NCBI GenBank assembly: GCA_028064945.1
Contig: JAPTWQ010000093.1
Coordinates: 1-9,472 of the forward strand
Source of the DNA: Nitrospiraceae bacterium
Lineage (GTDB): Bacteria > Nitrospirota_A > Leptospirillia > Leptospirillales > Leptospirillaceae
Reading direction: 5' to 3'
Length of the DNA: 9,472 nt
A program made the position numbers and the translations under genes. Each line of letters opens with the position of its first letter. Positions within the stretch are counted from its first letter, which is position 1. Of this stretch, positions 5,600 to 9,472 are shown piece after piece. The notes below the pieces were generated by a model, which had not been told where the DNA came from, did no database searches, and worked only from the letters and a program-made list of their open reading frames with translations.

Positions 5600-6517
5600 A
5601 TGGTCAAGACTGCCTGCTTCCGCGCTGTCGCCTTGCTCGCTCTCGTGGTGTTGGCGGCCTGCTCTTCCGCACCTCCGGCCCCTCCCTCGGCTGACGCCCG
5701 CTTGAAAGCCTTCGATCGGGCGGTTCAGGAGTTTGCCGACCGTTTTACGGCATCGAAAGCGATCGAGACCTTTTCCCGGCATTTTCGTGATACGAAACCC
5801 ACGATCGAGATCGCCCGTTCCCGGGGATTGTCGACCTTCGAGGAGCGCCTTCTCCGCCATCAGTTGATTCGTGCGCTTCTGGCTCATGACGATCGCCTCT
5901 CCCTTGTCATTGGACCAGGACGGACACGACTCTCTACGAGCCAGGAACGCTACTATATGGTCAGGCATGGTCAAATCAACCAGGCGGTGTCCATTCCCGG
6001 CCATGTCATGCCGGCGAATTTCGTCATCTTCTCTTCAGCCGGTCGTGATCCTCTCGGGCATAACTGGATCTGGCTCACCGCCGTGCGTCTCGACAATAAC
6101 CAGATCGTTTACGAAAAGGCCGTTCCCTTCGCCGCGTCCTACACGGCCCAGAAGTCGTTCCCCCGTCATCGGTCTCCTTACGACCAACACGTGTCGTTCA
6201 AGGTGATCTCCGACCTTCCCAAACCGGTGGCTGTGTGGCTCAATCCCACCTTCCCGACGCTTGGCCCCGACGACAGCGGGCCGGTTCCGCCTGGTATTCC
6301 TCCCGTGGCCACCATCATGCCGGGACAGTCCACGATCGTCGGCGTTTTCAAGGGATACCGTCGGGGAAACGTCTTCCTGTGCATCCAGGGGGCGCTTTAC
6401 CGCAATCTTTGCAAGAAGTATTACGTTCCTTATGACGATGGGGAGGGGACTCCCTTTGAAATCACCGGGACCGATCCCTACGGGTTCATCCTTGCGCGTC
6501 TCATTCCTGCGGACTGA
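5600..6517 (+). CDS. Outer-membrane-type lipoprotein of unknown function, weakly LpoB-like
   Basis: 305 residues. The N-terminus is a lipoprotein signal: MVKTACFRAV, hydrophobic ALLALVVLAA, lipobox LAAC with Cys21 as acylated residue; residues after it (SSAPPAPPS) are a flexible tether with no Asp at +2, which favours outer membrane in enterobacterial rules. Residues about 37-178 (KPTIEIARSRGLSTFEERLLRHQLIRALL, then NFVIFSS, WIWLTAVRLDNNQIVYEKAV) recall the layout of LpoB-type penicillin-binding-protein activators, but this is a weak resemblance by eye. The C-terminal part (about 195-305) has C261 and C271, possibly a disulfide, and no recognised domain. ATG 5600 is preceded by AAAGGA six bases upstream. 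It is tightly linked to the J-domain gene and topA. An envelope accessory of the transfer apparatus is conceivable; LpoB-like function would remodel peptidoglycan. Confidence 0.84.
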   Translation: MVKTACFRAVALLALVVLAACSSAPPAPPSADARLKAFDRAVQEFADRFTASKAIETFSRHFRDTKPTIEIARSRGLSTFEERLLRHQLIRALLAHDDRLSLVIGPGRTRLSTSQERYYMVRHGQINQAVSIPGHVMPANFVIFSSAGRDPLGHNWIWLTAVRLDNNQIVYEKAVPFAASYTAQKSFPRHRSPYDQHVSFKVISDLPKPVAVWLNPTFPTLGPDDSGPVPPGIPPVATIMPGQSTIVGVFKGYRRGNVFLCIQGALYRNLCKKYYVPYDDGEGTPFEITGTDPYGFILARLIPAD

Positions 6518-6529
6518 GCGGTTGCCATT

Positions 6530-8515
6530 GTGAAGCTCGTCATTGTGGAATCGCCCACAAAAGCCAAGAAGATCGGCAAGATTCTCGGATCCGGCTATTC
6601 CGTCAAGGCCTCCGTTGGTCACATTCGTGACCTGCCGATTTCCAACGACGATCGCGCCCGGGTTCTCCCTCCTGACTTCAAAATGCACTACGAAGTCCGT
6701 CCGGAACGCATGCGGGACATCGCGTCCCTCAAGGAACTGGCGGAAAAAGCCGATGCGGTGATCCTGGCCACCGACCCCGATCGGGAAGGGGAAGCCATCG
6801 CCTGGCACCTGAAGGTTGTCCTGAATCTCTCCGATCCTCCCCGCGTCACCTACAACGAGATTACCGAAGCGGCCATTAAAGCCGCCTTTGCTGCGCCCCG
6901 CCCCATCAATATGCGCCTTGTCATGGCCCGCGAAGTCCGTCGCGCCCTCGATCGGATCATCGGATGGGAGGTCTCCTCTCCCCTGAGCCGCGATCTCGGA
7001 AAACGAGCCTCGGCCGGACGCGTCCAGGTCCCGGCTCTCCGTCTTCTTGTCGAGCGCGAACGGGAACTGCGCGCCTTCTCCTCAAAAAACTTCTTTACGG
7101 TGCTTGCCCATTTCCCCGACAAATGGGTCGCCAAGTGGGAGTCCGGAGTCGAATATTTTGACGACGAGGCGTTTGCCAAGCGTCTCGCGGAGGCGATCCC
7201 CGGATTGACCTTCACCGTCGTCAAGGCGGCCCGCAAGGAGGCCCGGGAGTCCCCCGACCCTCCGTTCATCACGACGACCCTCCAGGCCGAAGGATCGAAG
7301 CTGCTCGGTATCGGCGTTGACCAGGTGATGGCGCTCGCCCAATCCCTGTATCAGAACGGCCACATCACCTATCACCGGACCGATAGCCCGAACCTTTCCG
7401 AAGAAGGAGAGACCATGCTTCGGCGCGAGGCCCTGGCACGGGGTTTCGTCCTTTCCGAAAAACCCCGTCGCTGGAATGCCAAGGAAGGGTCCCAGGAGGC
7501 CCATGAAGCGATCCGTCCTACGCACGCCGAACACGATGACGCCGGCGAGACGGAAGAGGAAAAGCAACTCTATAATCTGATTTGGCGAAAAGCGATCGCC
7601 TCCCAGATGGCCGATGCTCGCTACGAGGTGACCTCTGCGACCCTCGACGCCGGACAATTCGAAGGTCGGCCCCTCGTCTTTAAAGCCTCTGGTCGCAAAC
7701 TCGTGGATGAGGGGTGGAAGACTCTTTACCGGGTTCCGGAGGACGATGAAGACGAGGGAAAAAAGACAGAAAACGAGGCCAAAAATCCTGTGCCCCCACT
7801 CAACGAGGGCGAAATGCTGACCGCCATCAAGGGGAGCGCCAAGGCCGGAAAAACGACGCCTCCCCGGCGCTACACACAGGCTACGCTCATCAAGATGCTC
7901 GAAAAGTTGGGAATCGGGCGCCCGTCCACGTATGCCACGATCATCAAGACGCTCTTGTCCAAGGAATATATGGTGGAGAAGTCCCGGAGCCTCATGCCCA
8001 CGCCGCTCGGCGAGGAGATCATCGACGCCGTCATCGCCTACCGGTTCAAATTTGCCGAATATGCCTACACCAAGGATGTCGAACAAAGCCTCGATGACAT
8101 CGTCCACCAGAAGTCCTCGGCCAAGGTGATTCTTCAAACCGTCTGGGACGACCTCCAGGAAAATCTCGGACAGATCCGCCAGCACAGCGAGGCCGCCTGC
8201 CCGTTGTGTCAATCCCAGGCCCTTCGTCTCTTCTCGAAAAAAACGGATCGTTTTTTCTGGAAATGTCAGGCCGAATCGTGTGGGAAAATTTTCAGGGACG
8301 TTGAGGGAACAATCGGCTCACAGATCCTTCCTCCCAATAGCGACGGTCCTCCCTGCCCGGAATGTGGCGAGAAAACCTCAGCGCTTCGGACGAAAAACCA
8401 GAAGCTCTATTTTCGCTGCGGCCATGGTCACGGAATCTGGTGGCCGGATCCGACCGGAGGCCGGATCGGAACGCCGTGGAAAATATCCGGAGACAAGCAG
8501 GCGGGGAAACATTGA
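6530..8515 (+). CDS. topA: Type IA DNA topoisomerase (topoisomerase I)
   Basis: 661 residues. Type IA enzymes relax negatively supercoiled DNA by passing a strand through a transient break held by a phosphotyrosine. The TOPRIM domain shows VIVESPTKAKKI with Glu7 and TDPDREGE (81-88) with the metal-binding Asp82, Asp84 and Glu86. RRALDRIIGWEVS (138-149) and SAGRVQVPALRLL (161-173) are family signatures; the catalytic tyrosine is Tyr281 in ITYHRTDS. EAHEAIRPT (323-331) and GIGRPSTYATII (461-472) follow. Two C-terminal zinc ribbons: C557, C560, C579, C584; and C609, C612, C630 with His632 or His634 instead of a fourth Cys. It is shorter than typical chromosomal TopA (about 750-870 residues), fitting a mobile-element version. 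The start is GTG 6530, where the conserved motif begins, with a weak ribosome binding site 12 bases after the lipoprotein gene. An acidic insertion lies at about 403-418. Confidence 0.95.
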   Translation: MKLVIVESPTKAKKIGKILGSGYSVKASVGHIRDLPISNDDRARVLPPDFKMHYEVRPERMRDIASLKELAEKADAVILATDPDREGEAIAWHLKVVLNLSDPPRVTYNEITEAAIKAAFAAPRPINMRLVMAREVRRALDRIIGWEVSSPLSRDLGKRASAGRVQVPALRLLVERERELRAFSSKNFFTVLAHFPDKWVAKWESGVEYFDDEAFAKRLAEAIPGLTFTVVKAARKEARESPDPPFITTTLQAEGSKLLGIGVDQVMALAQSLYQNGHITYHRTDSPNLSEEGETMLRREALARGFVLSEKPRRWNAKEGSQEAHEAIRPTHAEHDDAGETEEEKQLYNLIWRKAIASQMADARYEVTSATLDAGQFEGRPLVFKASGRKLVDEGWKTLYRVPEDDEDEGKKTENEAKNPVPPLNEGEMLTAIKGSAKAGKTTPPRRYTQATLIKMLEKLGIGRPSTYATIIKTLLSKEYMVEKSRSLMPTPLGEEIIDAVIAYRFKFAEYAYTKDVEQSLDDIVHQKSSAKVILQTVWDDLQENLGQIRQHSEAACPLCQSQALRLFSKKTDRFFWKCQAESCGKIFRDVEGTIGSQILPPNSDGPPCPECGEKTSALRTKNQKLYFRCGHGHGIWWPDPTGGRIGTPWKISGDKQAGKH

Positions 8516-8529
8516 CATCCTCAATGTTT
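8507..8529. repeat. Perfect 9-bp inverted repeat over the topA stop codon
   Basis: AAACATTGA (8507-8515) and TCAATGTTT (8521-8529) pair across CATCC; the left arm ends with the topA TGA and the right arm is followed by another T. The stem is A/T-rich. It may be a weak attenuator/terminator ending in TTTT, or an operator ahead of the gene at 8550. Which cannot be decided from sequence. Confidence 0.6.
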
Positions 8530-8536
8530 TAAATCG

Positions 8537-8544
8537 AAAAGGAG
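8537..8544 (+). promoter_or_regulatory. Ribosome binding site deciding the start at 8550
   Basis: AAAAGGAG is five bases before ATG 8550. The same frame is open back to 8280 inside topA, but that part is a shadow of topA. Confidence 0.8.
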
Positions 8545-8549
8545 CGCCA

Positions 8550-9083
8550 ATGGCTGTTGGTTACAATGATATTTGTGAACACGGAAATGTCGTCTCTCAA
8601 TGTGATGTTTGTTATGATCTTCCGGATCGTCTGAAGGCGGCTGAAGAAAAGAAAAAGCTGGATGCCATTCAAGCCGAAAGAATCCGGATTGAAAAAGAAA
8701 AGGCTGGCAAAGAACGTGTCGGACACATTGAATGTTTTTTTAAGGATTGTCCCGAGAACTTCAAGCCAAAACTCAAAAAAATATGGACAAAGGATCTCCT
8801 GATTTTCAGGAAAGAGTCATTACGAGACGCCCTTGATCGGGCCAAAATGTATCTTGCTATGGAATATCCAGAAGCAAATGCCCTCGTCGAAACGACAATC
8901 CAAACCTTGGTTCTGACAGAGGTTTCTGGCGGAGGGGGAGGAGGCGGTGGAAGTCATGGTGTCTCCAGTGTTTCTGTTGCACCTGTCACATCCCAAACCG
9001 ATTTACTGATTGAGATCAGAGGATTTCCGGCGTTGGTCGATGAGAAATATATCTCTGCGAGATTTGAACAGGAGTCATCCTGA
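8550..9083 (+). CDS. Hypothetical protein with N-terminal Cys/His cluster, charged helix and Gly8 run
   Basis: 177 residues, no family recognised. Residues 7-21 hold ICEHGNVVSQCDVC: Cys-x-His-Gly followed by Cys-x-x-Cys, a plausible small zinc site. Residues about 26-60 are rich in Lys, Glu and Ala (EEKKKLDAIQAERIRIEKEKAGKE) and likely form a helix or coiled coil. The central part (about 61-125) has two more Cys in HIECFFKDCPE and a helical RDALDRAKMYLAMEYPEANALVETTIQTLVL. Eight consecutive glycines (about 131-138, coded by a mixed GGN tract, not a simple repeat) form a flexible linker to a C-terminal segment (about 140-177) rich in Ser/Val. Composition is visibly more A/T-rich than topA, suggesting separate acquisition. 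No signal or membrane helix; cytoplasmic. It lies 34 bases after topA. Confidence 0.8.
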   Translation: MAVGYNDICEHGNVVSQCDVCYDLPDRLKAAEEKKKLDAIQAERIRIEKEKAGKERVGHIECFFKDCPENFKPKLKKIWTKDLLIFRKESLRDALDRAKMYLAMEYPEANALVETTIQTLVLTEVSGGGGGGGGSHGVSSVSVAPVTSQTDLLIEIRGFPALVDEKYISARFEQESS

Positions 9084-9086
9084 TCG

Positions 9087-9120
9087 GAATCACCCCTGCG
9101 ATGACGCAGGGCTATGATTC
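9087..9120. terminator. Strong hairpin between convergent genes, possible bidirectional terminator
   Basis: GAATCA (9087-9092) pairs with TGATTC (9115-9120) and CCCTGCG (9094-9100) with CGCAGGG (9105-9111), loop ATGA, with a small asymmetric bulge (1 versus 3 bases). It starts four bases after the stop of the + strand gene and sits between convergent genes. Neither side has a T-tract, so ordinary rho-independent termination is uncertain; an mRNA 3'-end stabiliser or mobile-repeat relic is an alternative. Confidence 0.5.
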
Positions 9121-9149
9121 GCCATAGTGAGATAACAGGTCGTTTTTGC

Positions 9150-9472
9150 TCACCCGTTTTCTCCTACAATCACACATTTTTTGGAATCCCACTTCGGATT
9201 CTCACCTTCGTAATACCCACAGGGATTGCAGACGACCCGCGTCTTTCCAATCCGATAATCGCTGGCATTGTGCATGTGGCCGTGGATCCAGAGGTCGGGC
9301 TGGGATTTCTCGATCAGCCATTCCAGACTCGAATAAAAGGCTGTCCCGATTCGGGATCCCTGAAATTCAAGAGAGTTTGACCTCACCGATGGGGCATGAT
9401 GCGTGATGACGACCGTTGGGCCGGGAAATGGCTCTGCAAGCCTTCCCTTGAGCCATTCCAGCTCTTCGGTGT
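9150..9472 (-). CDS. C-terminal part of a calcineurin-like metallophosphoesterase, 5' end beyond the window
   Basis: 107 residues visible; the frame is open to the right edge, so the N-terminal metal-binding motifs (D-x-H, GD, GNH(D/E)) are outside the window. Seen here are VVITHHAPS, the conserved His-bearing segment that binds metal, and WIHGHMHN, the GHxH motif that completes the two-metal site, followed by TRVVCNPCGYYEGENP, typical of the end of the domain in small bacterial phosphoesterases. These enzymes hydrolyse phosphomono- or diesters; the substrate cannot be named. A GTG at 9386 is only an internal codon, because motif residues continue upstream of it. The gene converges on the + strand gene ending at 9083, with 66 bases between. 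In mobile-element or defence contexts such enzymes can be nucleases, but nothing here shows that. Confidence 0.88.
   Translation of the reverse strand, partial: TEELEWLKGRLAEPFPGPTVVITHHAPSVRSNSLEFQGSRIGTAFYSSLEWLIEKSQPDLWIHGHMHNASDYRIGKTRVVCNPCGYYEGENPKWDSKKCVIVGENG

Noticed and set aside
6035..6808. Open frame (257 codons) antisense to the lipoprotein gene and topA start
   Set aside because: Spans two supported genes on the other strand and shows no domain or start signal.
7082..8212. Long open frame (376 codons) antisense to topA
   Set aside because: It mirrors the third-position GC bias of topA, has no ribosome binding site or recognisable motif, and topA is certain.
8512..8517. TTGACA as -35 of a promoter for the gene at 8550
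   Set aside because: No acceptable -10 hexamer occurs 16-18 bases downstream; the match falls within the inverted repeat.

Overview
The window looks like part of a conjugative mobile element (plasmid or integrative conjugative element) of a Gram-negative-type bacterium. The two-membrane envelope is inferred from a VirB9/TrbG-type and a VirB10/TrbI-type secretion protein, a Sec signal peptide and a lipobox lipoprotein. Base composition is moderately GC-rich with strong AAAGGAG-type ribosome binding sites. The taxon cannot be fixed from this sequence; an acidophile such as Leptospirillum is only a guess. No rRNA, tRNA or CRISPR array was seen.

Layout, left to right. (1) Positions 1-186: an open frame entering from the left edge that reads like the C-terminus of an IscB/RRXRR HNH endonuclease, the ancestor-type relative of Cas9. 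It includes a perfect GC-rich inverted repeat resembling the right-end hairpin of an IS200/IS605-type element. Its stop codon overlaps the preferred start of the next gene (ATGA). (2) Positions 183-3547: a conjugative type IV secretion block, TrbG/VirB9, a single-pass proline-rich protein of unknown family, TrbI/VirB10, and a small DUF2274-like protein that commonly follows trbI. (3) Positions 3548-4473: an intergenic promoter whose -35/-10 spacer contains a perfect TGTGA-N6-TCACA palindrome, then a ParB-like-domain gene and a 72-aa gene coupled through an ATGA overlap. (4) A rho-independent terminator at 4540-4582. (5) Positions 4622-8515: a tight run of a J-domain protein with two C-terminal membrane segments, a lipoprotein, and a compact type IA DNA topoisomerase. 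(6) Positions 8550-9083: a more A/T-rich small gene with a Cys/His cluster, a charged helix and an eight-glycine run. (7) On the opposite strand, the C-terminal part of a metallophosphoesterase running off the right edge.

How the parts may work together: TrbG and TrbI would form the outer-membrane-spanning core of the conjugation channel, with the single-pass protein and DUF2274-like protein as accessories. The ParB-like protein may serve DNA maintenance or regulation. The topoisomerase could relieve supercoiling during transfer or replication. The membrane J-domain protein and the lipoprotein are candidate envelope accessories. The most notable points are the IscB end fused by overlap to the secretion operon, the palindrome-centred promoter, and the unassigned J-domain/lipoprotein/topoisomerase cluster.
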